The translations under genes were made by a program, and so were the position numbers. DNA of 64,000 nucleotides from Albirhodobacter sp048262715 (GTDB lineage Bacteria; Pseudomonadota; Alphaproteobacteria; Rhodobacterales; Rhodobacteraceae), in the NCBI GenBank assembly GCA_048262715.1, contig JBLXEV010000002.1:186001-250000 (forward strand). Reading direction: 5' to 3'. The notes under the pieces were generated by a model. That model ran no database searches. It saw only the letters and a list, made by a program, of their open reading frames with translations, and was not told the origin of the DNA. Shown here piece after piece: positions 8,000 to 16,855 of the stretch. Each line of letters begins with the position of its first letter. Within the stretch, counting starts at the first letter, position 1.

Positions 8000-8797
8000 A
8001 TGCCCTCTCAGACGTCTTCCGATCCTGCAGTCGATCCGGCTGCCGAGCAAATCGACTTCACCGCGCCCGATCACAAACCGCTCTTCGTGCTGGTGCGCCC
8101 GCAATTGGGCGAGAATATCGGCGCGGCGGCGCGGGCGATGCTGAACTTCTCGATCTCGCGGATGCGGCTCGTTGATCCGCGCGACGGCTGGCCCAATCCG
8201 CGCGCCGTGGCGCTGGCCTCGGGGGCGGCGGCGCAGGTGCTGGATCATGCGGGCGTGTTCGAGACCACCGCCGAGGCGATTGCCGATTGCGATTTCGTCT
8301 TTGCCACCACAGCGCGCGGGCGTGAGCTGGCCAAGCCGATCTATACGCCCGAGGCCGCGATGAACGAGGCCCGCGCGCGCATCGCAGCGGGCCAAAAGGT
8401 CGCCGTGCTGTTCGGGCCGGAGCGCACAGGGCTGGAGAACGAGGATATCATCCGCGCCAATGCAATCATCACTGTTCCGGTAAACCCGAAGTTCTTCTCG
8501 CTCAATCTGGGCCAAGCGGTCTTGCTGACGGCCTATGAGTTCTCGCGCCAGACGGTCGAGGTGGAGGCCGTGGCCGAGGGGCTGGCAGGGCATGAGCCTG
8601 CGAGCGCGCTCGAGGTCGAGAAGCTGGGCGATCATTGGGAAGAGCGGCTGGAGGAAGCGGGGTTCTTCTTCCCGCTCACCAAATCCGCGCATATGAAGAT
8701 GAACCTGCGCAACATGTGGACGCGGTTTGCGATGACCCGCGCCGAGGTGCAGACCTTCCACGGGATGCTGCGGCAACTCCTGCGCGGGAAGGGCTGA
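8000..8797 (+). CDS. trmJ: tRNA methyltransferase TrmJ (SPOUT superfamily)
   Basis: 265-residue SPOUT methyltransferase, which 2'-O-methylates nucleotide 32 in tRNA in characterised TrmJ enzymes. Motif 1 is LVRPQLGENIGAAARAMLNF (residues about 33-52), motif 2 is VAVLFGPERTGLENEDI, and motif 3 is FFSLNLGQAVLLTAYEFSR, which together form the SAM-binding knot. A C-terminal helical part follows, as in TrmJ. The ATG at 8000 is preceded by AAAAAGGAGA. The gene reads alone and is followed by an AT-rich patch. Confidence 0.9.
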   Translation: MPSQTSSDPAVDPAAEQIDFTAPDHKPLFVLVRPQLGENIGAAARAMLNFSISRMRLVDPRDGWPNPRAVALASGAAAQVLDHAGVFETTAEAIADCDFVFATTARGRELAKPIYTPEAAMNEARARIAAGQKVAVLFGPERTGLENEDIIRANAIITVPVNPKFFSLNLGQAVLLTAYEFSRQTVEVEAVAEGLAGHEPASALEVEKLGDHWEERLEEAGFFFPLTKSAHMKMNLRNMWTRFAMTRAEVQTFHGMLRQLLRGKG

Positions 8798-9043
8798 GGC
8801 GGGCAGGGGGCAATCCGTCTATATTCGGATGTGTCGCGATCAGCAGTCTATTTTATCGGTTCGACAAAGGCCTGTCGCTGGGGTGGGAAGAGGCGGAATT
8901 ACTCCCGCTCGTCACGGATAGATCCGCAAGGTGCGGAATCGCGTTGACGAATCCCACAACAGCGCCTCAATTGGTTGAAGGATGTATTTCAGCAATCCAT
9001 TCTTTGAATTAAGATTTTTTATCAGTGTGTTTAGGTGTTAAAA

Positions 9044-9583
9044 ATGCCCGTTCCTCCAAATCCAAGACTCGCAACGTTTTTAAAATTTGTGTTTTTGATT
9101 TATATTTTCAGCCTCGTGTTTCACTCGATGGGATTTAGCTTATTGCCCAAAACTGTCGTTGACCTGTTTTCTGGATTCGGGTTTTATAACGACGTATTAC
9201 TCCTTCGTATGATCTCGTCAAAACACGACACGGCAGAGGCTTATGCGGGCCATATGATCCTCTCAACGCTCTACATAGTCCCGACAATCGCACTCTTTGC
9301 CATTGTTGCCGTGCGAGACGCTCTGGCGCGCATAAAATTGCTGCCGCGTCATTACGCGATGCCGTACAGTTTGATTGCTTTTTCCGCGCTTCTCATAGCT
9401 GTAGGCTGTTATTTCATTTTTTCTACGTCTCATTCCAGCTTCGCGAACGACGACCGCAGGTTTCGAGGGATGCCGCTCTTGTGGGTGATGCTTATGACAA
9501 CTTTTATTTGGCCTAGCGTATTTGCCTTACTGTCTGGCGCCCTCGTTATTCCAAAATATACAAGGGAAAACTGGAAGCTTTAA
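9044..9583 (+). CDS. Orphan four-helix membrane protein in AT-rich patch
   Basis: 179-residue protein of unknown function with four predicted membrane helices: FLKFVFLIYIFSLVFHS near 15-32, a segment near 75-95 (LYIVPTIALFAIVAV), YSLIAFSALLIAVGCYFIF near 110-128 and WVMLMTTFIWPSVFALLSG near 147-168. The DNA is much richer in A and T than the flanking genes and its codon use differs. That points to recent acquisition. The start is uncertain: the ATG at 9044 follows TTAGGTG, while GTG at 9035 is also possible. I recognise no family. Confidence 0.65.
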   Translation: MPVPPNPRLATFLKFVFLIYIFSLVFHSMGFSLLPKTVVDLFSGFGFYNDVLLLRMISSKHDTAEAYAGHMILSTLYIVPTIALFAIVAVRDALARIKLLPRHYAMPYSLIAFSALLIAVGCYFIFSTSHSSFANDDRRFRGMPLLWVMLMTTFIWPSVFALLSGALVIPKYTRENWKL

Positions 9584-9605
9584 GGAATTTCCTCTGCAAT
9601 TTACT

Positions 9606-9734
9606 ATGGAATCTTTTGAACAGTACCTGTCTGAAACCTATAATAACTGGTGGAAAGCACGTTCTCAGGAAATTCCCTTACCGATCCGGCGTAAATTACG
9701 GCATCCGCAGGTCAAGCCTTCCCCCGCAGCCTGA
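9606..9734 (+). CDS. Possible small protein, doubtful
   Basis: A 42-residue frame starting MESFEQYLSETYNNWWKARS and ending in a basic, proline-containing tail. It lies 22 nt after the stop of the membrane protein in the same AT-rich patch. The residue mix looks protein-like, but an AAGGAA at 9582 is too far upstream to be a good ribosome-binding site. It may be the tail of a decayed gene. Confidence 0.3.
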   Translation: MESFEQYLSETYNNWWKARSQEIPLPIRRKLRHPQVKPSPAA

Positions 9735-9796
9735 ATAAGCCTTAGTCGGGCTGAAAACAGGATGTGGGCCATACCTGCGTGATGCCGCGCTCCCCG

Positions 9797-10360
9797 TTAC
9801 CGCAGCCCCGATTCCCGCGCCAGCCGTGCCAGAACGGTATCGCGCAGATCCTCCAGCGGGCGGCTGCCGTCCAAGCGGCAGACGGGGGCGGTTTGCTGCG
9901 CCAGCCAGCGCAGATGCCGCGCGCGGTTGCGGCCGGTGAACGCGGGATCATCATAGCGCGCGGCCCAGTCCCGAAACGCAAGATGCGCCGCGTGCATATC
10001 GCCGCCCTGCGCGATACGCGCGCCGTGGCGCTGCGCCTCACGGGCCTCCAGACGCGCCAGCCGGATCGGGGTTGGCGTGTCGACGAAGATGATCAGATCG
10101 ACCTTGGCAATCAGCGCATCGCCCCAGCCATCAAACGATCCTGTCAGCACCCATCCCTCCGCGCGCGCCTGTTCCTGCGCGATCAGCCGTCGCCTGTCTT
10201 CCGGCGGGCGTTTGCAGGTGAAGGGAGGATCGGTGGGGAGCCAGTAATAATCATCGACATCAATCTGTGGCACCTGACAGGTACCTTTAAGCGCGGCCCC
10301 AAGGGTGGAGACGCCCGCACAGGAGGCTCCGGTGAGATAAAGGCGAGGAGAGGGGTGCAT
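9797..10360 (-). CDS. Adenylate kinase-like P-loop NTPase
   Basis: 187-residue protein starting MHPSPRLYLTGASCAGVSTL. The P-loop GASCAGVST has Val where a Walker A usually has Lys; other adenylate kinase-like proteins of this group carry GxSGxGxST with Thr. VDDYYWLPTDPPF, which follows, is the typical substrate-facing element of this uncharacterised group, and VDLIIFVDTPTPIRLARL is the Walker B-like strand. It probably binds a nucleotide, but which reaction it catalyses is unknown. It is transcribed away from ctaA. Confidence 0.72.
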   Translation of the reverse strand: MHPSPRLYLTGASCAGVSTLGAALKGTCQVPQIDVDDYYWLPTDPPFTCKRPPEDRRRLIAQEQARAEGWVLTGSFDGWGDALIAKVDLIIFVDTPTPIRLARLEAREAQRHGARIAQGGDMHAAHLAFRDWAARYDDPAFTGRNRARHLRWLAQQTAPVCRLDGSRPLEDLRDTVLARLARESGLR

Positions 10361-10569
10361 ATCGGCTCCTTTGGCGCAAAGGCGTGAGGGATACCAGCCG
10401 AGAGATCAGGGAGCAAGAACGGGTAGCGTGCGCCGCGCGCCGCGCCCGTATTGCCGTGAGAGCGCGCGGCCGCATGCTCTTGCAGCTTGCCCGCCACGGC
10501 CCTAATCTCCCGCCCAGCCAAAGGCAGCGGTTCGCGCGCCACGATAGATTGCGAAGGATCACCGATCAC

Positions 10570-11727
10570 ATGAGCCAAACACCCAAGAAACGCTCGATTT
10601 TTGAAGAGGTTGGCGCCGAGAGCCGCAAGCCGGTGCCACAGGGCGGGGCGATCGCAGCTGCAGGCGGCGGCATGGGCGCGCGCAAATGGGTGCGCGGCTG
10701 GTTGATCCTGCTCTTCGTGCTGGTGGTGGCGATGATCGCAATTGGCGGGCTGACGCGGCTCACGGATTCCGGCCTCTCGATCACCGAATGGAAGCCGGTG
10801 ACGGGTGCGCTGCCGCCGATGGATGCGGCGGCCTGGGCGACGGAGTTCGAGAAATATCAGGCGACGCCGCAGTTCGAGATTATGAATTCCACGATGACGC
10901 TGGCGGAATTCAAAGGGATTTACTGGTGGGAATGGGGCCACCGGCAATTGGGCCGCACGATTGGCTTGGTCTGGGCCTTGGGCTTCTTCGGGTTTATGGC
11001 CGCGCGCAAAATCCCTAAAGGCTGGCATATGCGCCTTCTGGGCATCGGCGCGCTTGGTGGTTTGCAAGGGGCGATTGGCTGGTGGATGGTGGCCTCCGGC
11101 CTGCGCGGCGAGATGACCAGTGTCGCCTCCTACCGTCTGGCAACGCATCTGGGCCTCGCTTTTGCGATCCTCGGGCTGATCGCGTGGTATGTGCTGACCC
11201 TCTCGCGCAGCAGCGGCGAGATCATGCAAGCACGGCGCGCGGGCGATAAGCGGCTGGCGGGGCTGGCGACGGGGCTGATGCATCTGGCCTTCTTGCAGAT
11301 CTTGCTGGGCGCGCTTGTCGCGGGGATCGACGCGGGGCGGGGCTATACCGATTGGCCGCTGATGGGCGGGCAATTCCTGCCGCCCGATCCGTTCTCCGAG
11401 GTGCCGCTGTGGCGGAATTTCTTCGAGAACGCGGCCACCGTGCAGTTCATGCACCGTTTGGCAGGCTATGCGCTGGCGGCGATGGCGGTGGTGGCCTTCC
11501 TCAAGGGGCGGCGCTCGGCAATGTTCGAGACTCGCGGCGCCTTCACCGCGGCCAGCGTGGCGATTGGCGGACAGGTGCTTTTGGGCATCGCCACCTTGAT
11601 GCATGGCGCGCCTCTGGGCCTCGGGATCGCGCATCAACTCGGCGCGGTTCTGGTCTTCGTGCTGGTGATCCGCGCGCGGCACCGTGCGCGCTATCCGCTC
11701 AAACAAAGCCTGCGGGCGACCAAGTGA
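10570..11727 (+). CDS. ctaA: Heme A synthase (COX15/CtaA)
   Basis: 385-residue membrane enzyme that oxidises the C8 methyl of heme O to make heme A for aa3-type cytochrome oxidase. Eight helices are visible. The hallmark sequences are IAIGGLTRLTDSGLSITEWK (helix 1 and loop), GIYWWEWGHRQLGR with a heme-ligand His, YRLATHLGLAF, FMHRLAGYALA and IAHQLGAVLVF. The GLTRLTDSGLSI form and the length are of the COX15 type found in alphaproteobacteria. The start at 10570 follows GAAGGATC. No cox gene is adjacent, so it serves an oxidase encoded elsewhere. Confidence 0.95.
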   Translation: MSQTPKKRSIFEEVGAESRKPVPQGGAIAAAGGGMGARKWVRGWLILLFVLVVAMIAIGGLTRLTDSGLSITEWKPVTGALPPMDAAAWATEFEKYQATPQFEIMNSTMTLAEFKGIYWWEWGHRQLGRTIGLVWALGFFGFMAARKIPKGWHMRLLGIGALGGLQGAIGWWMVASGLRGEMTSVASYRLATHLGLAFAILGLIAWYVLTLSRSSGEIMQARRAGDKRLAGLATGLMHLAFLQILLGALVAGIDAGRGYTDWPLMGGQFLPPDPFSEVPLWRNFFENAATVQFMHRLAGYALAAMAVVAFLKGRRSAMFETRGAFTAASVAIGGQVLLGIATLMHGAPLGLGIAHQLGAVLVFVLVIRARHRARYPLKQSLRATK

Positions 11728-11750
11728 CCGCCTCGGGAAAGGGCTAAGAC

Positions 11751-13220
11751 ATGACCGCATATCAAGAGCTTGCCGCGTTCCAACGCGAAACCGAGGCGCT
11801 GGCGCAGATCGCGGGCCGCTTGGGCTGGGATCAGGAAACGATGATGCCGCGCGGCGCGGCCGAACAGCGTGCGCTGGAATCCGAGGCGTTGGAAGGCGTG
11901 CTACACGCGCGGCGCACCGATCCCCGCATCGGTGACTGGTTGGCAGCCGCGCAGGCGCAAACGCCCGTGGAGGCGCGGATGATCGAGCTGATCTCGCGCA
12001 GCTATCACCGCAACACGCGGATTCCGGCGAAGCTGGCGGGGGATCTGGCCCGTGTCACCTCGCTCTCGCAGGGCAAATGGGCCGAGGCCCGCGCCACCGA
12101 GGATCCGGCAGCGTTTCTGCCCGTGCTGCGCGAGGTTCTGGCGCTCAAGCGCGAAGAGGCGGCGGCGCTGGCGCAGGGCGGGGATCTCTATGATGCGCTG
12201 TTGGAAGATTACGAACCGGGCACCTCTGCGGCGCAGATCGGCGCGATGTTTGATCGGATGCGCCCGCGCCTGACAGCGCTGTCGGATCGTGTCTGCGGCG
12301 CCGATCAACCTGCCGCCTTCAGCCATGCTTTTGACGAGGCAGGGCAGATGAAGCTCGCCAAGCGCGCGGCCTCCGCCTTCGGCTATGATTGGGCGCGCGG
12401 TCGGCTCGATCTGGCGGTGCACCCGTTCTCCTCCGGCTCCGGGTCAGACGTGCGGATCACCACGCGGGTGGCGGCGACGGACCCGTTCAACTGTCTCTAT
12501 TCCACGATCCACGAGACGGGCCATGCCTGCTATGAGCAAGGGATTGATCCGGCCTATGCGATGACCCCTCTGGGCGGCGGCGTCTCGATGGGCGTGCACG
12601 AAAGCCAAAGCCGGATTTACGAGAACCAGCTTGGCCGCTCCCGCGCCTTTACCGGCTGGGTGTTTGATCAGATGCGCGAGATCTTCGGCCCGTTTGGCGT
12701 GGCCGATGCTGAAGCCTTCTACGCCAGCGTCAACCGTGCCGGAAAAGGCTTCATCCGCACCGAATCCGACGAGCTGCACTATAATCTCCACGTCATGCTG
12801 CGCTTCGATCTGGAGCGCGATCTGATCGCGGGCAAGCTGGAAGTGGCGGATCTGGAGGCGGCGTGGAACGCGCGCTTCGAGAAGGATTTCGGGGCGAAAG
12901 TGCCGCAACCCTCGCTTGGGGTGTTGCAAGATGTGCATTGGTCGGTGGGCCTCTTCGGCTATTTCCCGACCTATAGCTTGGGCAATGTCTATGCGGGCTG
13001 CCTCAATAAGGCGATGCGGGCGGAGGTAACGGGGATTGATGCGGGCTTGGCCAAGGGCGAGACCCATCTGGCGACCGATTGGCTGCGCGAGAAGGTGCAG
13101 CAGCACGGCGGCCTCTATCAACCCGTTGACCTCATAGAGAAGGCCTGCGGGTTTGCCCCCAATGAGGAGCCGCTTCTGGACTATCTCGAAGCGAAATTCG
13201 GCGCGCTCTATAAGCTGTAA
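11751..13220 (+). CDS. Metallocarboxypeptidase, M32 (Taq) family
   Basis: 489-residue cytosolic zinc carboxypeptidase that removes C-terminal residues from peptides. The zinc site is HETGH near residue 254 in IHETGHACYEQG, with the third ligand Glu in VHESQSRIYENQLGRS. The N-terminal LGWDQETMMPRGAAEQRA and the FIRTESDELHYNLHVMLRFD region are also diagnostic. The length is normal for the family. It starts 23 nt after ctaA, so it may be read from the ctaA transcript, although the functions are unrelated. A block of hairpin repeats follows. Confidence 0.95.
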   Translation: MTAYQELAAFQRETEALAQIAGRLGWDQETMMPRGAAEQRALESEALEGVLHARRTDPRIGDWLAAAQAQTPVEARMIELISRSYHRNTRIPAKLAGDLARVTSLSQGKWAEARATEDPAAFLPVLREVLALKREEAAALAQGGDLYDALLEDYEPGTSAAQIGAMFDRMRPRLTALSDRVCGADQPAAFSHAFDEAGQMKLAKRAASAFGYDWARGRLDLAVHPFSSGSGSDVRITTRVAATDPFNCLYSTIHETGHACYEQGIDPAYAMTPLGGGVSMGVHESQSRIYENQLGRSRAFTGWVFDQMREIFGPFGVADAEAFYASVNRAGKGFIRTESDELHYNLHVMLRFDLERDLIAGKLEVADLEAAWNARFEKDFGAKVPQPSLGVLQDVHWSVGLFGYFPTYSLGNVYAGCLNKAMRAEVTGIDAGLAKGETHLATDWLREKVQQHGGLYQPVDLIEKACGFAPNEEPLLDYLEAKFGALYKL

Positions 13221-13256
13221 GCGCGTTGAGGGGCGCTGCCCCTCTGCTGCGCATTC

Positions 13257-13333
13257 ACCCCGGGATATTTAGGGCAACAGAAATGCGTTGCCCGACCATT
13301 CCTCTTTCGGTTGCGAGAAATATCCCACGGGGG
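13257..13333. repeat. Dispersed intergenic inverted repeat, copy 1
   Basis: CCCCGGGATATTTAGGGCAAC on the left and GGTTGCGAGAAATATCCCACG on the right form imperfect arms around about 40 nt. It belongs to the GGGATATTT...AAATATCCC family that also occurs near 28.2, 45.7, 53.8 and 60.2 kb. It sits between converging genes and may end transcription from both sides. Confidence 0.85.
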
Positions 13334-13443
13334 TCTGGGGGTGTGAAACCCCCAGCTTTGGCGCGGGTCTGGGGGTGTGAAACCCCCAGCTCTGGCACGG
13401 GTCGGGGGTGTGAAACCCCCAGCTCTGGCACGGGTCCGGGGCT
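13331..13443. repeat. Tandem 34-bp hairpin repeat, three copies and a partial fourth
   Basis: Units start at 13331, 13365 and 13399 (periods 34 and 34, with the third unit 33 bp), and a partial unit starts at 13432. Each contains CTGGGGGT-GTGA-AACCCCCAG, a stem that can form in either strand. The block fills the gap between the M32 peptidase and the converging P450 gene. One related unit occurs inverted at about 45738-45770. Confidence 0.9.
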
Positions 13444-14815
13444 AGCGCGCCTTGCGCGGTGTCAATCTCAACCAGATGCCGTCTTTCGCGCGCACGGTCA
13501 GATGCGCGACGGGCACTGCGGGGCGCTCCGCCACGGCAGTGATCTCGAAGGCTTGCAGGATCATCGCGAGGATCAGCGGGCCCTCCGCCATCGCGAACCC
13601 CGCGCCGGGGCAGACGCGCGCACCTGCGGAGAACGGGATATAGGCTTCGCGCAGGCAGGCTTTGCCATTTTCGGTCTCGAACCGGGCAGGGTCAAACGCG
13701 TCGGGGGCGTCCCAGAGCCGTTCGTGGCGGTGCAGGTGCCACGGCGAGATCACCACTTGCGCGCCCGCCTTTACCTTGCGTTCGCGGAACTCTTCGGGGC
13801 AGGTCGCCTCGCGGACCATCATCGGCACCGGCGGGTAAAGCCGCAGGGTTTCACGGAAGATCGCGCGGGTGAGCTTTAGCTTGTTAAGCGTTGAAAACGT
13901 GTGTGTTTCATCTGAAAGGTTGGCTTCGGCCTCCGCTGCGGCACGGGCCTGCCATTCGGGATGTGTGGCCATCAGGTAGAGCGCCCAAGCCAGCGCCGAG
14001 GCGGAGGTTTCATGGCCTGCCAGAAAGAAGATCGCGACCTGATCGACCATCTCGTCCGTGTCGAAAATCGCCCCTGTTTCGGGATCCGGCGTTGTCATGA
14101 TTTTCGTCGCGAGATCGTCGGGGGCATGGCCTGCGGCAATCGCGGACGCGCGGGCCTCGGTCAATTGGGTGATCAGCGCGCGGATCTTGGCGGCGGTGCG
14201 TTTGGTGTTCTTTGAATGAAACCGTGGCAGCCATTTGGGCATCGGCAACAAGGCGGCGAGGTTCAGGAGCGGCTGCGCGCGTTGATGCGCGCGAAACTCG
14301 GAAAACACCGCCCCCGCGACTGCGTGTTCAATCGGGATCGAGAACAGCGTGCGGAAGATCACATCGGCGGCGGCGTGGGATGTCTCCGCCTCGATCTCGA
14401 TCGGCGTGCCATCCGCTTGGGCGCGCAGGCGGGCGACGCAGGCTTGCCCCGCGGCCCACATCGCGGGGAAGGTATCGCGCAGCCGCCCGCCCTCAAAGGC
14501 GGGGTCGATGATCCGGCGTTGGCGTTTCCACGTCGCGCCATTGGTCAGGAACACGCTATTGCCCAGAAGCGGGGCGAGGCCTTCGCGGATCCGGTTCGAT
14601 TTCGGGAAATCGTCGGGGCGCTTTTTCAGCACCAGATCAACAAGTTGCGGATCATTGCACAGGTATGATCGGAAAAACGGCGTGCGGAATTCGGCCATCC
14701 AAGCGCGGTAGAGGCGCGCGGGCTGGGCCGAGAGGATATCGGCGCGGAACAGTTTGAGATATTGCCGGAGCGAGACATTCTCGGGCCGTGACGGCGGTTT
14801 TGGCGGCAGGGTCAT
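13442..14815 (-). CDS. Cytochrome P450
   Basis: 457-residue soluble heme monooxygenase. All class signatures are present: the I-helix oxygen-binding AIFFLAGHETSASALAWALY, the K-helix ExxR as ETLRLYPPVP, the PERF-like DPARFETENGK, and the heme-binding FSAGARVCPGAGFA with the cysteine ligand. Sequence character is like bacterial CYPs that resemble eukaryotic CYP4-type fatty-acid or alkane hydroxylases, but the substrate is not known. Its start overlaps the stop of the upstream hydrolase gene by 4 nt, so the two are translationally coupled. No ferredoxin or reductase gene is adjacent. Confidence 0.93.
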   Translation of the reverse strand: MTLPPKPPSRPENVSLRQYLKLFRADILSAQPARLYRAWMAEFRTPFFRSYLCNDPQLVDLVLKKRPDDFPKSNRIREGLAPLLGNSVFLTNGATWKRQRRIIDPAFEGGRLRDTFPAMWAAGQACVARLRAQADGTPIEIEAETSHAAADVIFRTLFSIPIEHAVAGAVFSEFRAHQRAQPLLNLAALLPMPKWLPRFHSKNTKRTAAKIRALITQLTEARASAIAAGHAPDDLATKIMTTPDPETGAIFDTDEMVDQVAIFFLAGHETSASALAWALYLMATHPEWQARAAAEAEANLSDETHTFSTLNKLKLTRAIFRETLRLYPPVPMMVREATCPEEFRERKVKAGAQVVISPWHLHRHERLWDAPDAFDPARFETENGKACLREAYIPFSAGARVCPGAGFAMAEGPLILAMILQAFEITAVAERPAVPVAHLTVRAKDGIWLRLTPRKAR

Positions 14816-16056
14816 AGCATATCCGTGAAGCGGTTCTCGGGGCGCTCGATCCGGCTTTTGGAGGGGGCGCGTCCGGCATATCTCTCGCGCAGGCTGAGAG
14901 GGCCTGCGGTGATCTGGAAGTAATCGTAATCGGCCGGGCGATCAAAGGCGCAGAGATATTGGAAATGCAGCCGGAAGAACCGCCAGCGCAGCGCCTTCCA
15001 GCGCTCCGGCGAGAGGGTTTGGGTGAAGGCGGCCGAGAGCACCAGCGGCCAGCGTTTGGCCTCGGGTGCGACGCCGGAGACCGCGACCGGATCGCAGAGG
15101 GCAAAGGCGCAGCCGTCGCCGGGGGCGGTGACATCGACCCATGCGAGCTCGTCGCGGGTGCTCAGATCATGCAGATCGCGGCGCAGGCGCTGCGCATCGG
15201 GCAGGAAGGAGACCATCGGCACCACTTGCCCTAACGAGAGGAAGCCCAGTGCAGGCGCATCGGGCCCTGAAGGCACGCGGCCCGCGCGGATCAGATCGGC
15301 GAGGATCGACACCGCGAGATGCGCGCCCGAGGAATGGCCGATGACCAGAACCTCATCCCAATCGCCTTGCAAAGCCTCGGCGATTGTCTCGCCAAATTCG
15401 GCCATGCGGGCCTCCAGCTCGGGCGGGTTGGCGCCGCGGCTTTGGGCGGAATAGGCGTAATCATGCATCAGATAATAGGCAAAGACCTTGTTATCATGCT
15501 TGCGGAACCAGCGCAGCATCAGGACCGCAAGGCCGATCCCGAGGATCACGCCCAAAGCCGTTCCCAGCGCATTGGGCAGCAGGGCGGAGGCTGCAAGATG
15601 CAGCAGGCGGCCCGCGATCAGCGCGAGCGCGAGTTGCCCCAGCAGAAAGACGACGGGATAGAGCGCGGCAATCGTCGGCCCTTTGCGCAGCCGCATCAGC
15701 CGGAACAGCGCGCCCGATCCGATATAGGCATAGGCGGTGCGCGCCAGTTGCAGATAGGTCGCGGGGATGGATTGGCCCATCGATTGCTTGACGATATCGG
15801 ACCAGACGAGCACCGCAAAATCGCTCTCGACTTGCTGCCCGTCAAACCGCCCCTCAACATGCCAGCCGTAAGCGCCTTTGGCTCTTTTGGGTTTGAGATC
15901 AATCTCGTAGCCGGAGATCTTCGCCTGATCCGCGCCCTCCTTGCGGTACAGCTCGCGGTAGCGCCGAGGGTGAATCGGATCATAGCCGGGGATGTAGAAC
16001 ACCCGGCGTTTGCGGATTGGGCGTTTGCGGATTGGGGCGGAAGAACTGGCGCGCAT
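14812..16056 (-). CDS. Membrane-anchored alpha/beta-hydrolase-like protein
   Basis: 414-residue protein. Near residues 130-180 two hydrophobic segments (ALYPVVFLLGQLALALIAG and LGVILGIGLAVLMLRWF) form a hairpin in the inner membrane. The C-terminal half holds VLVIGHSSGAHLAVSILADL, a GxSxG nucleophile elbow of the lipase/esterase type. The N terminus (RRVFYIPGYDPIHPRRYREL) is conserved-looking and may belong to the hydrolase core. It is coupled to the P450 by a 4-nt overlap, suggesting both act on one lipid-like substrate. The enzyme activity is inferred from the elbow only. Confidence 0.78.
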   Translation of the reverse strand: MRASSSAPIRKRPIRKRRVFYIPGYDPIHPRRYRELYRKEGADQAKISGYEIDLKPKRAKGAYGWHVEGRFDGQQVESDFAVLVWSDIVKQSMGQSIPATYLQLARTAYAYIGSGALFRLMRLRKGPTIAALYPVVFLLGQLALALIAGRLLHLAASALLPNALGTALGVILGIGLAVLMLRWFRKHDNKVFAYYLMHDYAYSAQSRGANPPELEARMAEFGETIAEALQGDWDEVLVIGHSSGAHLAVSILADLIRAGRVPSGPDAPALGFLSLGQVVPMVSFLPDAQRLRRDLHDLSTRDELAWVDVTAPGDGCAFALCDPVAVSGVAPEAKRWPLVLSAAFTQTLSPERWKALRWRFFRLHFQYLCAFDRPADYDYFQITAGPLSLRERYAGRAPSKSRIERPENRFTDML

Positions 16057-16110
16057 CGGATCCTCGAGATTTCCGCCAGAGTGCCGGAAGATCTGGGCGA
16101 AAGTAAGGGC

Positions 16111-16824
16111 TTAAGCGCCCCAGCGCGCCTCATTCGCCTCAATCGCGGCGATCCGTTGCGGGGTTTTGGGATGGGTGCGCAGCCAAGCGGGGATTTGGCT
16201 GGCGGAGGACGGTCCGAAGATGCTGGTGGTTTCCGCCCCTGTCAGCGCATCCAGTTTCGCAAACAGCGATTTTTGCGGCGCGGTGCTATAGCCCGATTTG
16301 ATCATCAGCGCGGAGGCCCATTCATCCGCCTCGAACTCGTCACGCCGCGAGAGGCGGGCCGCGAAGGCCGAGGCAATCGCATTTGCGATCCAGAAGCCGA
16401 CGAACGGCAGGAACCGCCCCAGCACCCCGATCAGGATCAGCCGCAGCACGTTTTGCCCTGTGTAATCAATCATCCGGCGGCGCGAATGGCCCAGTGCCAC
16501 ATGGCCCAATTCATGGGCGACGACGGAGGCGATTTCCGGCGCGGTCACCTCGCCCGCGCGATATTTCTGCACAAAGCCTTGGGTGAGATAGACCTTGCCA
16601 TCGGGGGCGGCGAGGCCGTTGACAGCGGTGTCGGGCAGGATCCCCACGGGGATGCGCGGCAGATCCAGCGCTTTGGCGAGCGGCACTAGCGCCTCGCGCA
16701 GGGCGGGATCGGCCAGCGGGCGGGCCTTTGCTTCCAGTTGCGCGCCCATGCGACGTGCGGAAAACAGCCACAGGACAAGCCCGTAGCCGAGAATAAGGAG
16801 GAAGGGCAAAAGGCGCAGGAGCAT
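16111..16824 (-). CDS. M48-family metalloprotease
   Basis: 237-residue membrane protease related to HtpX/Ste24. One N-terminal helix (LLRLLPFLLILGYGLVLWLF) anchors the protein. The zinc motif is HELGH in VVAHELGHVALGHSRRR near residue 130, and EFEADEWA gives the third zinc ligand. A short hydrophobic segment (LRLILIGVLGRFLPFVGFW) lies between them. It is shorter than HtpX. The start at 16824 was chosen because it begins the membrane helix; longer starts would overlap the DedA gene upstream. Likely substrates are damaged membrane proteins, but this is general family knowledge. Confidence 0.88.
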   Translation of the reverse strand: MLLRLLPFLLILGYGLVLWLFSARRMGAQLEAKARPLADPALREALVPLAKALDLPRIPVGILPDTAVNGLAAPDGKVYLTQGFVQKYRAGEVTAPEIASVVAHELGHVALGHSRRRMIDYTGQNVLRLILIGVLGRFLPFVGFWIANAIASAFAARLSRRDEFEADEWASALMIKSGYSTAPQKSLFAKLDALTGAETTSIFGPSSASQIPAWLRTHPKTPQRIAAIEANEARWGA

Positions 16825-16855
16825 CACCGATATATGGCGCTGCGGGCAGGGGGTT

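Noticed and set aside
13331..13443. CRISPR array
   Set aside because: The 34-bp units are directly adjacent with no unique spacers, and no cas gene is near.
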